A stretch of 64,000 bases of DNA from Sporolactobacillus shoreae. Lineage in GTDB: Bacteria > Bacillota > Bacilli > Bacillales > Sporolactobacillaceae. The number at the start of each line of letters is the position of its first letter. The stretch's first letter is position 1. Positions 45,602 to 53,347 of the stretch are shown here, piece after piece. Location of the stretch: contig NZ_SRJD01000012.1 in assembly GCF_004684935.1 (NCBI RefSeq), forward strand, positions 52,989-116,988, in the 5' to 3' direction. The notes under the pieces are model-generated. The model was not told the origin of the DNA and did no database searches. It saw nothing but the letters and a program-made list of their open reading frames with translations. The position numbers were made by a program, and so were the translations under genes.

Positions 45602-45931
45602 TTGTTCACCAGATTAACCAGAAGTCCTTCGAAGAATTGCCCGATTGAAGCATCACTCAATTTAATTGGTTCAAAATGGTCGTTTTTAATCATCAGGGAA
45701 TTGATGATTGACGGAACCTTAAGATATAGTGAGATTCAGAGGAATCTGGAAGGTATTAGTCCGAGGACATTATCAGCCAAGTTAAAACTGCTTGAGCAGT
45801 CAAATATTATTTCAAAAAAAGTGTACCCGGAGGTTCCACCTCGCGTCGAATATTCACTGACAAAATTTGGTGAGAAACTGGAACCCATTTTTTTAGAATT
45901 AAAAAATTTTGGACTGACTCTTCAAAACTAA
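45602..45931 (+). CDS. HxlR-family transcriptional regulator
   Basis: 109 residues. NCPIEASLNLIGSKWSFLIIRELMIDGTLRYSEIQRNLEGISPRTLSAKLKLLE is the HxlR core and contains the conserved Cys (CPIE) that senses electrophiles in proteins such as HypR and YodB. The TTG at 45602 was chosen because GGGGGGA lies 6 nt upstream. Divergence from an SDR and a quinone reductase gene fits a quinone or aldehyde stress role, as for YodB. Confidence 0.88.
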   Translation: MFTRLTRSPSKNCPIEASLNLIGSKWSFLIIRELMIDGTLRYSEIQRNLEGISPRTLSAKLKLLEQSNIISKKVYPEVPPRVEYSLTKFGEKLEPIFLELKNFGLTLQN

Positions 45932-45937
45932 TCAAAA

Positions 45938-45977
45938 AGCCGGAATAGAAGATGCGAATTGACTCTTCATTCCGGCT
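45938..45977 (+). terminator. Terminator after the HxlR gene
   Basis: AGCCGGAAT (45938-45946) pairs with ATTCCGGCT (45969-45977), extended by GAAGA and TCTTC, but the following T run is short. It ends the regulator transcript just before the MITE-like element. Confidence 0.65.
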
Positions 45978-45998
45978 TCATTACGTTTTCTTTTATTT

Positions 45999-46181
45999 AG
46001 GCTCTGTTTAAATTCAATGTTGTTTTTGCCCTTCGTTGATTGGAGCGGAAGGCGCGAGACTCCTGCGGGATCAGCAACCAAGTGAGACCCCGCAGCGAGG
46101 GTACCGAGCGAGGAGGCTCACGGATCGCCCGCGGAAAGCGAGCGTTTGAAGCGAAAAACAACAGACAAGTTTAACAAAGCC
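45999..46181. repeat. MITE-like dispersed repeat, full-length copy
   Basis: About 183 bp. The ends are imperfect inverted repeats of about 36 bp: AGGCTCTGTTTAAATT with TGTTGTTTTTGCCCTTC at the left, GAAGCGAAAAACAACA with TTTAACAAAGCCT at the right. TTTATTT flanks it on both sides (45992-45998 and 46182-46188) and may be a target duplication. The GC-rich core (GGAGCGGAAGGCGCGAGACT to CGCCCGCGGAAAGCGAGCG) is of a kind I recall as widespread in Bacillaceae intergenic regions. No transposase is encoded. Confidence 0.85.
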
Positions 46182-46205
46182 TTTATTTGAAAGATCTTTC
46201 TCCCA

Positions 46206-46637
46206 TTAATCCAAACTTAGCGTTTCATAGGTTTTCTTATTCCGCAGTTCTAATAAATAAGAAATAATCTCACGTCTCCGGATGATTCCGATAAATACAC
46301 CTAGATCATCGACAATCGGCACAAAGTTTTGTGATAAAGAAGTCTCTATAATGTCATCCACTTCAACATCAATGGATATCGCCTTAATATCCCGGTACCT
46401 GGGAACATCATTCAGAGAAATTTTCTCAGTATCCTTAAAATCAAGGTCATCATTTTTCTTTAATTCCCACAGAATATCTCCTTCCGTCAGCGTCCCGACA
46501 TACATTCCTTCTTTATTCAGAATGGGAATCGCTGAATAACGATAATGCTCCATCTTTTCAAGCGCCTGCCTTACCGTCCAATAGTCGTATACAAACTTGA
46601 CGTCGCTTTTGGGTGTGATCAGAAAAGCTGCGTTCAT
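46206..46637 (-). CDS. CBS-domain pair protein
   Basis: 143 residues with two CBS motifs: WTVRQALEKMEHYRYSAIPILNKEGMYVGTLTEGDIL and VEVDDIIETSLSQNFVPIVDDLGVFIGIIRRREII. Such pairs bind adenine nucleotides or c-di-AMP and act as sensors. ATG at 46637 lies 9 nt after GGAG; the frame extends 17 codons upstream. No partner domain or neighbour indicates the target. Confidence 0.85.
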   Translation of the reverse strand: MNAAFLITPKSDVKFVYDYWTVRQALEKMEHYRYSAIPILNKEGMYVGTLTEGDILWELKKNDDLDFKDTEKISLNDVPRYRDIKAISIDVEVDDIIETSLSQNFVPIVDDLGVFIGIIRRREIISYLLELRNKKTYETLSLD

Positions 46638-46752
46638 ACTTATCCACTCCTGATTTGCATCAATCTCAACACTAATATCTTTTCGCAATCATAGTATACG
46701 TTATGTCCATTAGTAATGAAAACGTTTTATTTTAGAGAGCTTGCCTTTAATA

Positions 46753-47205
46753 CTATAACTTCTTCAGGCCTTCGTTTAATTGTTTGGCTAGTTTTTTCTG
46801 GTACAGGTAAGAGAAAAGCCAGATCAGGATATAGACAAACAAAAACGATCCTAAGAGCCAGAACAGCGTGGAAAGATCTGTTTCAAACCAGCCGAGCCAT
46901 TTTCCGGCAATCCAGAATCCGGTGATCATCAATAGAAAGTTCAGCGCCGTCCGCCAAAACAGGAAAGAGACAACATTATCTTTTCGCACTTTCTGCATCC
47001 CCCACTCAAAGATCAATGAGATGGTTCCGCAATAAGCGCCAAAGGCCATTGACCCAAGTAATTCTTTCAGCATCAATCCCGTACTGAGCATCGGAAGCTG
47101 CAGGCGAAGCGCAATGAATAAATAAACAGCAGTGGCAATAGCACCCATACCAAATCCAATCATCACATTTCTGATCAGCTTTATGATTTGACTAAACCAG
47201 TGCAT
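46753..47205 (-). CDS. DUF3021 membrane protein
   Basis: 150 residues with four predicted membrane segments. The pattern IRNVMIGFGMGAIATAVYL, LLGSMAFGAYCGTISLIFEW and FWIAGKWLGWF matches DUF3021. These proteins are nearly always encoded beside a LytTR regulator, as here (12 bp upstream), and may hold it at the membrane and control its activity. Confidence 0.87.
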   Translation of the reverse strand: MHWFSQIIKLIRNVMIGFGMGAIATAVYLFIALRLQLPMLSTGLMLKELLGSMAFGAYCGTISLIFEWGMQKVRKDNVVSFLFWRTALNFLLMITGFWIAGKWLGWFETDLSTLFWLLGSFLFVYILIWLFSYLYQKKLAKQLNEGLKKL

Positions 47206-47217
47206 TGATTTTCCTCC

Positions 47218-47658
47218 TTAAAACAGTCTTTTTCTCAAACCTGCGACATATTTTCTCGACACAGTCTCTTTCCAGCCATTTTTGAAATTCAGCAGCAGGT
47301 TACCGCTGAATCCCGCCTCAAAGTAATCCATCCATGCGATATTGGCCAGGCAATATTTTGAGATACGTACAAAACAGCCCGAATCAACATGAGTTTCAAA
47401 GTATTTCAAGGAATATTTATAGACGTATTTTTCTTTCCCGGAAACAGCCAAGGTCTTTCCGCTCTCAGTCAGCACATGAGACACATGCTGCAGCAGCAAT
47501 ATGTATTGTCTGTCTTCCTTTATGACCGGAATATTAGTAATTGATCCGCCTTCCTCAACGATTCTCCTGATCTGTTCCACTTCTTCCGTTATTTGCCGTG
47601 CACGCACTGTGACTGATTCCTCTTTGATCTCAGGGTCTATATCCATATTCAACTTCAC
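47218..47658 (-). CDS. LytTR-family DNA-binding regulator
   Basis: 146 residues. The C-terminal LytTR domain (about 55-146) includes GKEKYVYKYSLKYFETHVDSGCFVRISKYCLANI and NGWKETVSRKYVAGLRKRL. There is no receiver domain, typical of the LytTR/DUF3021 pairs. The start is GTG at 47658 after GGGGG. Its likely targets are its own promoter and perhaps nearby transporters, none of which is obvious here. Confidence 0.88.
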   Translation of the reverse strand: MKLNMDIDPEIKEESVTVRARQITEEVEQIRRIVEEGGSITNIPVIKEDRQYILLLQHVSHVLTESGKTLAVSGKEKYVYKYSLKYFETHVDSGCFVRISKYCLANIAWMDYFEAGFSGNLLLNFKNGWKETVSRKYVAGLRKRLF

Positions 47659-47790
47659 CGGTTTCTTCCCCCCTTCACCTGCATTTTAGCAGTTTTTAAC
47701 AGATAAGAACTCTTTTCTTTGTGACACGTTGATTTTTTAGATTCAGAGGCTAAATTCATGGGATAACAAGGAGCCCACGTACCAAATGAT

Positions 47791-47825
47791 TAAAAAAAAT
47801 CATAGCCCGGCCAGGGCTATGATTC
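47791..47825 (-). terminator. Terminator of tpx
   Basis: On the minus strand AATCATAGCCCT and GGGCTATGATT form a long stem around GGCC, followed by at least seven T. It lies 33 bp after the tpx stop. Confidence 0.88.
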
Positions 47826-47857
47826 TAACCATTGATTCAAAATCGGTCCAGTATTTT

Positions 47858-48376
47858 TTAAATCAGTGCTTTGACAGCACTCAGAGCCGCTTCATAATCC
47901 GGATGTTCGGTCATTTCTTTGAGATACTCCACATATCGGATCGTGTTTTTTTCATCAACTACAAAAATCGAACGCATATCCAGCTGAAGTTCCTTAATCA
48001 AAACACCATAGCTTTGACCAAATGAGCGAAATTTATAATCTGACAGAGTGTCCATATTCTCAATGCCTGCGACGGAGCAAAAACGGCTCTGTGCAAAAGG
48101 CAAATCCACAGAGATCGTCAGAACGGCCACATGATCACCCAACTTAGCCGCCTCCTCATTGAAACGGCGGGTCTGTGCGTCACAAACACTTGTATCCAGC
48201 GAAGGCACCACGGAAATCAGTTTGATTTTCCCTTCGTAATCGGACAAACTCGCTCCCGTTGTCAGGTCTTTATTAATTGTAAAATCCGGAGCCTGGTCGC
48301 CAACCTTCAGTTCCGGCCCAATCAATGTAATCGGATTTCCTTTAATTGTCGCAACTCCAGTGCGTTCTTCTGTCAT
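47858..48376 (-). CDS. tpx: Thiol peroxidase
   Basis: 172 residues of the atypical 2-Cys peroxiredoxin Tpx type. The peroxidatic Cys65 lies in PSLDTSVCDAQTRRFNEEA and the resolving Cys near 99 in FAQSRFCSVAGIENMDT. It reduces hydrogen peroxide and alkyl hydroperoxides with thioredoxin. It follows ohrR by 37 bp and ends in a strong terminator, so the two form one unit under the OhrR-type operator. Confidence 0.95.
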   Translation of the reverse strand: MTEERTGVATIKGNPITLIGPELKVGDQAPDFTINKDLTTGASLSDYEGKIKLISVVPSLDTSVCDAQTRRFNEEAAKLGDHVAVLTISVDLPFAQSRFCSVAGIENMDTLSDYKFRSFGQSYGVLIKELQLDMRSIFVVDEKNTIRYVEYLKEMTEHPDYEAALSAVKALI

Positions 48377-48413
48377 TTTTTATTCCTCCTTATTTTTTAA
48401 CAGGTCGTGACAG

Positions 48414-48857
48414 CTAAATGCTGTTAAACCGGGAAACACGTTCAGTCAAGGATTTGACGGTCTCATTCAGCGCTCCGATCTCCTCAGCAGACATGCCGCT
48501 GGATTGAAACAAAGATGCTGGGATACATACCGCTTCTTCCCGAAGCGCTTCTCCCTCTTCTGTCAGGCTCACCATCACAACCCTCTCGTCTGTCTTTGGA
48601 CGTTCTCGTCGGATCAGCTTTTTTCCTTCCATCCGTTTCAGCAGCGGAGTCAGGGTTCCTGAGTCCAGATCTAGCAGCTCCCCCAATTCTTTTACCGTCT
48701 GCTGCTCTTTCTCCCAAAGAACAAGTAAAACGAGATATTGCGGGTAGGTGAGGTCCAATTTTTTAAGTAATGGCCGGTACATTCGCGAGATGGCACGGGA
48801 ACAAGCGTATAGAGAAAAACAAAGATGATCCTGCAGGTTCAGAAACTTTTCCAACAT
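48414..48857 (-). CDS. ohrR: Organic peroxide-sensing MarR regulator
   Basis: 147 residues. HLCFSLYACSRAISRMYRPLLKKLDLTYPQYLVLLVLWE matches OhrR; Cys13 corresponds to the reactive cysteine (Cys15 of B. subtilis OhrR), and a second Cys near 111 (EAVCIPASL) could form a disulfide as in 2-Cys OhrR. LDSGTLTPLLKRMEGKKLIRRER is the recognition helix and wing. Usually paired with ohrA, here with tpx. It probably represses its own operon until oxidised. Confidence 0.92.
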   Translation of the reverse strand: MLEKFLNLQDHLCFSLYACSRAISRMYRPLLKKLDLTYPQYLVLLVLWEKEQQTVKELGELLDLDSGTLTPLLKRMEGKKLIRRERPKTDERVVMVSLTEEGEALREEAVCIPASLFQSSGMSAEEIGALNETVKSLTERVSRFNSI

Positions 48858-48911
48858 TATCCCTCTTTTTTGATCTCACAAAAAATCAATCACTGGCAAT
48901 CGGCTATTTAT

Positions 48912-48938
48912 ATTGTGCACAATTAAAATGTACACAAT
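48912..48938 (-). promoter_or_regulatory. OhrR-type operator
   Basis: ATTGTGCACAAT (48912-48923) and ATGTACACAAT (48928-48938) are related dyads 54 bp before ohrR, close to the TACAATT-type sites bound by B. subtilis OhrR. They would cover the ohrR-tpx promoter. Confidence 0.7.
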
Positions 48939-49029
48939 ATTAATGGCAGCTGTCAATTGATTGGACTTCAGAACCTTAAAACGGAATGTGTAATATCATA
49001 ATTCAGACAACGAATGAGGAGGAAGATAA

Positions 49030-49683
49030 ATGGTCAAGTTTGTACTGCCACCGCTCGATTACCCCTTCAATGCCTTAGAGCCTTATATTGACGAAGAGAC
49101 AATGAGAATTCACTACACCAAGCATCATCAGGCCTATGTCGATCACTTGAATGAAGCATTGGAAAAACACCCCAGATTGAGCAATCTGTCCTTAACCAAA
49201 ATGCTCTCAAATTTAACGATTATTCCTAAAGATATCCGGACAGCCGTCCGTAACAATGGCGGCGGCCATTACAACCACAGTCTTTTCTGGAAGATTCTGA
49301 TTCCGGGGGGTTCAAAGGAACCTCAGGGAAAACTGAAGCAGGCCGTGGATCGTGAGCTGAACGGATTTGAAGCTTTCAGCAAACAGTTTTCCCATGCCGC
49401 TGAAAGTCAGTTCGGATCTGGCTGGGCCTGGCTTGTTTTAGACCGGCAGGGACGCCTGGGAGTGACCAGTATGAACAATCAGGATAATCCCCTGATGGTT
49501 GGTAAATATCCGATTTTCGGACTCGATGTCTGGGAACATGCCTATTATTTAAAGTATCAGAACAGGAGACCTGAATATATCAAAAATAGTTTTCACCTCT
49601 TTAACTGGGACATGATCTCCTCAAGATATGATCAGGCTGTCCGCACACGGACCATCGAGGAGCCTCTGGAAAGTCAGTCATAA
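49030..49683 (+). CDS. sodA: Superoxide dismutase, Mn/Fe type
   Basis: 217 residues. Metal ligands are His28 (RIHYTKHHQAYV), the His of GGGHYNHSLFW, and Asp and His of GLDVWEHAYYLKY. The glutamine of MNNQDNP fits the manganese-type subgroup. It removes superoxide in the cytoplasm. GAGGAGG lies 8 nt before the ATG. It is divergent from ohrR-tpx, giving a small oxidative-stress cluster. Confidence 0.95.
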   Translation: MVKFVLPPLDYPFNALEPYIDEETMRIHYTKHHQAYVDHLNEALEKHPRLSNLSLTKMLSNLTIIPKDIRTAVRNNGGGHYNHSLFWKILIPGGSKEPQGKLKQAVDRELNGFEAFSKQFSHAAESQFGSGWAWLVLDRQGRLGVTSMNNQDNPLMVGKYPIFGLDVWEHAYYLKYQNRRPEYIKNSFHLFNWDMISSRYDQAVRTRTIEEPLESQS

Positions 49684-49714
49684 CCGTTTGAAATGAGCCA
49701 CCTTTCCCCTGTAA

Positions 49715-49748
49715 AATAGCCCGGCCGTATGAATCCGGCCGGGCTATT
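49715..49748. terminator. Bidirectional terminator between sodA and the GT39 gene
   Basis: AATAGCCCGGCCG and CGGCCGGGCTATT-type arms form a 13-bp GC-rich stem around TATGAATC. The flanking A and T residues are modest on both strands; it serves both converging genes. Confidence 0.8.
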
Positions 49749-49769
49749 GACATCCTATTTTTTTAGCAA

Positions 49770-51923
49770 TCATCCATTATAAACATAGAGTACGGACTGT
49801 CCGCCCGGTCCCGCCTGGCTGCCAGAGTTCTGAGTCGACCACTGATTGTCCGGCACCTTGACACAGTTCTTCTGAATCCATGCGGTGACGCTTGAATTCT
49901 GAGCGCCAAAACGGTCACTGGATATCAGAAAATATTTGACCTCCCCGGCCTTAACCATGTTTTCAAGTTTGGCCACATTCATCGCCGGATCACTCCCCTG
50001 AAATCCGCCCATCGCCATGACCGCATAATCTGTTTTAAGCATAATCGAATAGGCCGATTGTGCGTTCTGAACAGCAAGAATATACTTTTGGCCATGATCA
50101 TGCTTTTCCAAGTAACTGAGCAGTTTGGTATTTTCCTGAGTACCCATGGTGGATCCAAAATTTCCGGCTGTTATCCGGTTATTTGTTTTCATCCACTGCT
50201 TTGCCGTTCCCGTCCTCCATTGAGAGAATCCTTCTCCGCTTAGCTTATTATTTTCACCGTTTTGACTGAACGTTCCTGTCCGTCCAGCTGTGCCTCCCGC
50301 AAAACTCATCGGATGGCCAGTCATTTGTCCTCCTCCGCCCATTGCGCCGGCCGTTGTCGAGACCGGACCGGCCGATGGAATTGAACTGTTTGTCTGATTC
50401 ATCACCGCTGGCATGGTCCAGTATAGCGGTGGGAGAAGCAGTGCGCACAGGCCCGCCAGTGCAAGCCCTCGCTTAAGCTTTTGCCCGCCCGTCCGCCAAC
50501 CCAGTCCTAACACGAGGGAAAGGATTCCGGCGGCCGCCGTGAGTGTTGTCCAAATCGCGGAGATGCTGTTCTGATAAAATATCAGTGCCTCAAAGAGCAG
50601 TGTCATACAGGCGGCCACAGGAAGAATCAGGCTCGTCCAGAAATCTCGCTCTTTCAGATAATAGGTCCAGAGGATCGAAGCATTGATACCAGTAAGTGCC
50701 GCAATCGGCGGTCCCATCAGGCTGAGATAATACTGATGGAAAAATCCGGCGACACTGAAAAAGGCCATGGCCGGAACAAGCCAGGCGAGCCAGAAGATGG
50801 CAAAAGTGTGTTCCTGAGTCAATTTTCTGCGTCGTATAAAATCAACAACCAACCCAATAAGACCGAACAAGGCAAATGGAAGCAGCCAGCTCGCCTGACC
50901 GGAGAGCGCTGCCGAAAAGAGTCGCAGCGGTCCCGCTTGTCCTGTGCCGAACATGCCTCCTCCTTGTCCGCCTCGCTGACTGAATTTTGGCATGGTGTTT
51001 CCAGCCCCGGCATTCGTCAGTGACGGAGGCGTTCCATTTTCCGTACCAGTCCCGTTTGTCTCAGTTGATAAAGTGTTGCCTGTCCTGCTTAAGTGATTAG
51101 CCGTATTACCAGTGAACGCTGCCGATCCTGTATTATGCTGCCCCGTGAGACGCGAGATTCCATTATAACCAAAAGCAAGTTCGAGCACAGAATTCGTCTG
51201 ACTGCTTCCGATATACGGACGATCACTCGCCGGTATTAAATCAACGGTCACTGCCCAGGAAAGAGACACCACAGCCAGCACAATCGTTGCCACGGCCAGA
51301 TGCAGTATCTTTTTCTTCCAATTCACTTTCATAGCCAGCCAGTAAAAAAGGTAGATAGCCGGAAGCACCATGAATGCTTCGAGCATTTTGACATTAAATC
51401 CGATACCGACTAACAGGGTACTGACAATCAGCCAGCGCACTTTTCCGCTGTCAGTCGCCTTAATGACCGCCCCGGCAGCGAGCATCAATGCAAGGATTAA
51501 AATGCTGTCTACATTATTCGTTCTGGCAACTGTAGTAAAAATCGGTGTCAGCGCAAGCGCTGCCCCACTGATCACCGCCGCAAGCAGGCCTGCTTTCTTT
51601 TTAACCATCTGATAGAGGATCATGCATGAGATGACTCCCGCCGCCGCTTCAGGCAACAGTACACTGAAATTGCTGAAACCGAAGATCTTTGCACTCAAGA
51701 CCTGAAGCCAGAGCGCAACAGGCGGTTTATCCACAGTGATAAATCCTGCCGGATCAAACGAAGCATAAAAGAAATTATGGAAATTTTTCATCATGCTCTT
51801 AACCGCTACCGTGTAGTACTCATTCGTTCCAGCCTGATTCAGAAAGGAAAAATTTAATATTAAGGAAAGCGCTGCAACACCCACAAAATAATAGTCAATG
51901 GACCATTTTTTAAATCTGTTCAA
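49770..51923 (-). CDS. GT39-type membrane glycosyltransferase, YkcB/ArnT-like
   Basis: 717 residues with about twelve membrane segments. The acidic motif of the GT-C fold lies in LNQAGTNEYYTVAVKSM, followed by FITVDKPPVALWLQVLSAK. Two Gly/Ser/Thr/Asn-rich low-complexity loops (about residues 260-330 and 510-570) lie outside the membrane, and a soluble C-terminal domain ends the protein. The family transfers sugars from polyprenyl-phosphate carriers onto envelope acceptors. B. subtilis YkcB is the likely counterpart. Confidence 0.87.
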   Translation of the reverse strand: MNRFKKWSIDYYFVGVAALSLILNFSFLNQAGTNEYYTVAVKSMMKNFHNFFYASFDPAGFITVDKPPVALWLQVLSAKIFGFSNFSVLLPEAAAGVISCMILYQMVKKKAGLLAAVISGAALALTPIFTTVARTNNVDSILILALMLAAGAVIKATDSGKVRWLIVSTLLVGIGFNVKMLEAFMVLPAIYLFYWLAMKVNWKKKILHLAVATIVLAVVSLSWAVTVDLIPASDRPYIGSSQTNSVLELAFGYNGISRLTGQHNTGSAAFTGNTANHLSRTGNTLSTETNGTGTENGTPPSLTNAGAGNTMPKFSQRGGQGGGMFGTGQAGPLRLFSAALSGQASWLLPFALFGLIGLVVDFIRRRKLTQEHTFAIFWLAWLVPAMAFFSVAGFFHQYYLSLMGPPIAALTGINASILWTYYLKERDFWTSLILPVAACMTLLFEALIFYQNSISAIWTTLTAAAGILSLVLGLGWRTGGQKLKRGLALAGLCALLLPPLYWTMPAVMNQTNSSIPSAGPVSTTAGAMGGGGQMTGHPMSFAGGTAGRTGTFSQNGENNKLSGEGFSQWRTGTAKQWMKTNNRITAGNFGSTMGTQENTKLLSYLEKHDHGQKYILAVQNAQSAYSIMLKTDYAVMAMGGFQGSDPAMNVAKLENMVKAGEVKYFLISSDRFGAQNSSVTAWIQKNCVKVPDNQWSTQNSGSQAGPGGQSVLYVYNG

Positions 51924-52124
51924 TCGTCGTACCTCCTCGTAACCAACCGTTACTCTGATTGTGCGCTGCTTGCCTTAAAATAAGCTTAACTTTTCTTCTG
52001 TCAGGCAAAGTAAAAGCTGCCACTGCAAAAAGCAAGTGACAGCATAGGAACACACTAGGATTAAAAACTAGAAGCCGTGAGACTGGAGGAAAACAGTAAG
52101 GACTGCGAACGGCCGATTTTTAAC

Positions 52125-52736
52125 TTACGAAGGACGTGTCAGTTCAAAGATCTCGCCCAATTTTGCATAGGAGCTCCCCGCGAGTCTGCTGACAGGGTTT
52201 AATCCATTGGGATCAATTCGCCCATTCTGGTATAAGTCATCCCGAATGTGATAATAAACAATACGGCCGATGAGCAAATCGCAGGAAGGACTGTCCTTTT
52301 TCCCTCCGAGTGGAATCGCTTTTTCAAGGACACACTCCATCCTGATACTTGCTTCTTTCACCCCAGGGACACTGATCCTTGTGCTGGTGACAGGAGTCAG
52401 TCCGGCGTATTGTACCTCGCTTTCGTCTGATGGGAGGGGCTTCGCTGTTTCATTTATTCGATCAACATAGGTTTCATCGGATATATGGACAACAAATTCC
52501 TTCTGCTCTACCGCATTTCTTGAGGTGTCCTTCATTTTTCCATTTAAATGTTGGATGGAGACAGAGATCATCGGCGGTTCTTCTGTGACAATATTAAAAT
52601 AGCTAAATGGAGCGGCATTCAATACGCCTTCTAATGACTGTGTTGTTACAAATGCAACCGGTCTCGGAATAATGCTGCCTGATAAGAACTTGTAGTTCTC
52701 ACGTATAGAGAGCACTGTTGGATCTATACTGATCAA
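52125..52736 (-). CDS. Flavin reductase-like FMN-binding protein
   Basis: 203 residues. YKFLSGSIIPRPVAFVTTQS and LNAAPFSYFNIVTEEPPMISVSI are the split-barrel flavin-binding motifs of the DIM6/NTAB family, followed by GRIVYYHIRDDLY. It probably binds FMN and reduces it or a substrate with NAD(P)H. TTG at 52736 lies 7 nt after AGGAGG. The longer frame to 52967 runs into the SAM riboswitch on the opposite strand and is rejected. Confidence 0.87.
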   Translation of the reverse strand: MISIDPTVLSIRENYKFLSGSIIPRPVAFVTTQSLEGVLNAAPFSYFNIVTEEPPMISVSIQHLNGKMKDTSRNAVEQKEFVVHISDETYVDRINETAKPLPSDESEVQYAGLTPVTSTRISVPGVKEASIRMECVLEKAIPLGGKKDSPSCDLLIGRIVYYHIRDDLYQNGRIDPNGLNPVSRLAGSSYAKLGEIFELTRPS

Positions 52737-52869
52737 TTTGTTTCCTCCTATCATGTATGGCCTCATGATCAATGAGTTCCGAGTCAGAGGCAGCTTTGAA
52801 TTAATTCTTATTATACATGACACCATTGGAAAATTTTCATGATAAACGTTTGCCTTAATAATATCCAAG

Positions 52870-52898
52870 TTGACACATGTTATTAATATGTTTATTAT
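52870..52898 (+). promoter_or_regulatory. Promoter of the SAM-I leader
   Basis: A perfect TTGACA (52870-52875) and TATTAT (52893-52898) are 17 bp apart. Transcription would begin near 52905, 17 nt before the aptamer. Confidence 0.8.
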
Positions 52899-52921
52899 GT
52901 AGTTAAATAAATAATGTTTCT

Positions 52922-53023
52922 CCTTATCTAGAGAGGCGGAGGGATTGGCCCGATGAAGCCTCAGCAACCGATCAATAAAGACACGGTGCTAATTCCAATA
53001 AGCATTTTGCTTTGAAGATAAGT
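52922..53023 (+). promoter_or_regulatory. SAM-I riboswitch (S-box) aptamer
   Basis: Shows the S-box consensus in order: P1 CTTATC (52923-52928), AGAGAGGCGGAGGGATTGGC, CCGATGAAGCCTCAGCAACC, CGGTGCTAATTCC and the closing P1 strand GATAAG (53017-53022). The class binds S-adenosylmethionine and turns genes off when methionine is plentiful. The aptamer is followed by a terminator, and the next open frame is a 55-residue FbpA-like protein rather than a methionine gene. Confidence 0.95.
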
Positions 53024-53047
53024 TGAGAGGATTTCGAAAAAAAAACG

Positions 53048-53084
53048 CCTTCTCTTCTTATTCTTGAAGAGAAGGTTTATTTTG
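53048..53084 (+). terminator. Expression-platform terminator of the SAM-I riboswitch
   Basis: CCTTCTCTTC (53048-53057) and GAAGAGAAGG (53066-53075) form a 10-bp stem, then TTTATTTT. GAGAGGA at 53025-53031 can pair with the 5' arm and act as antiterminator when SAM is absent. Confidence 0.9.
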
Positions 53085-53110
53085 CTTTACCGGCAAAGGA
53101 GACGATAAGA

Positions 53111-53278
53111 TTGAATGCTTTGCGACAGACGCTTGAGAGCAAACGTCAGGAACTCATTGATCAATTGATTGACGCAGAGGTATTTAAAAAGGATGGCAAA
53201 CAATTATTCGAACTGACACTGCAAGAACTCGAGAGTGAATATCGATTGGTTCGTGCAAGAAACCAGTCGGGTCATTAA
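53111..53278 (+). CDS. Small FbpA-like protein, 55 residues
   Basis: Reads from TTG at 53111: MNALRQTLESKRQELIDQLI, then DAEVFKKDGKQLFELTLQEL, then ESEYRLVRARNQSGH. The KRQxLIxxLIxxxVxKxxxxQLxELTLxELExEY pattern matches the Fur-regulated basic protein A family as I recall it. FbpA-type proteins of B. subtilis are thought to help the FsrA small RNA in iron sparing. AAAGGAG lies 10 nt upstream. Here the gene follows a SAM-I riboswitch. No other gene follows on this strand, so it is the riboswitch's only apparent target. Confidence 0.7.
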   Translation: MNALRQTLESKRQELIDQLIDAEVFKKDGKQLFELTLQELESEYRLVRARNQSGH

Positions 53279-53347
53279 TGATCTGAAACCGCATTTTACT
53301 CCGAATGATAAATTGTTTTTGCTTGATTCAAATTATACATGAGGCAC

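Noticed and set aside
52737..52967. Extended N-terminus of the flavin reductase
   Set aside because: It would run across the divergent SAM-I promoter and into the aptamer, and AGGAGG marks the TTG at 52736 as the start.
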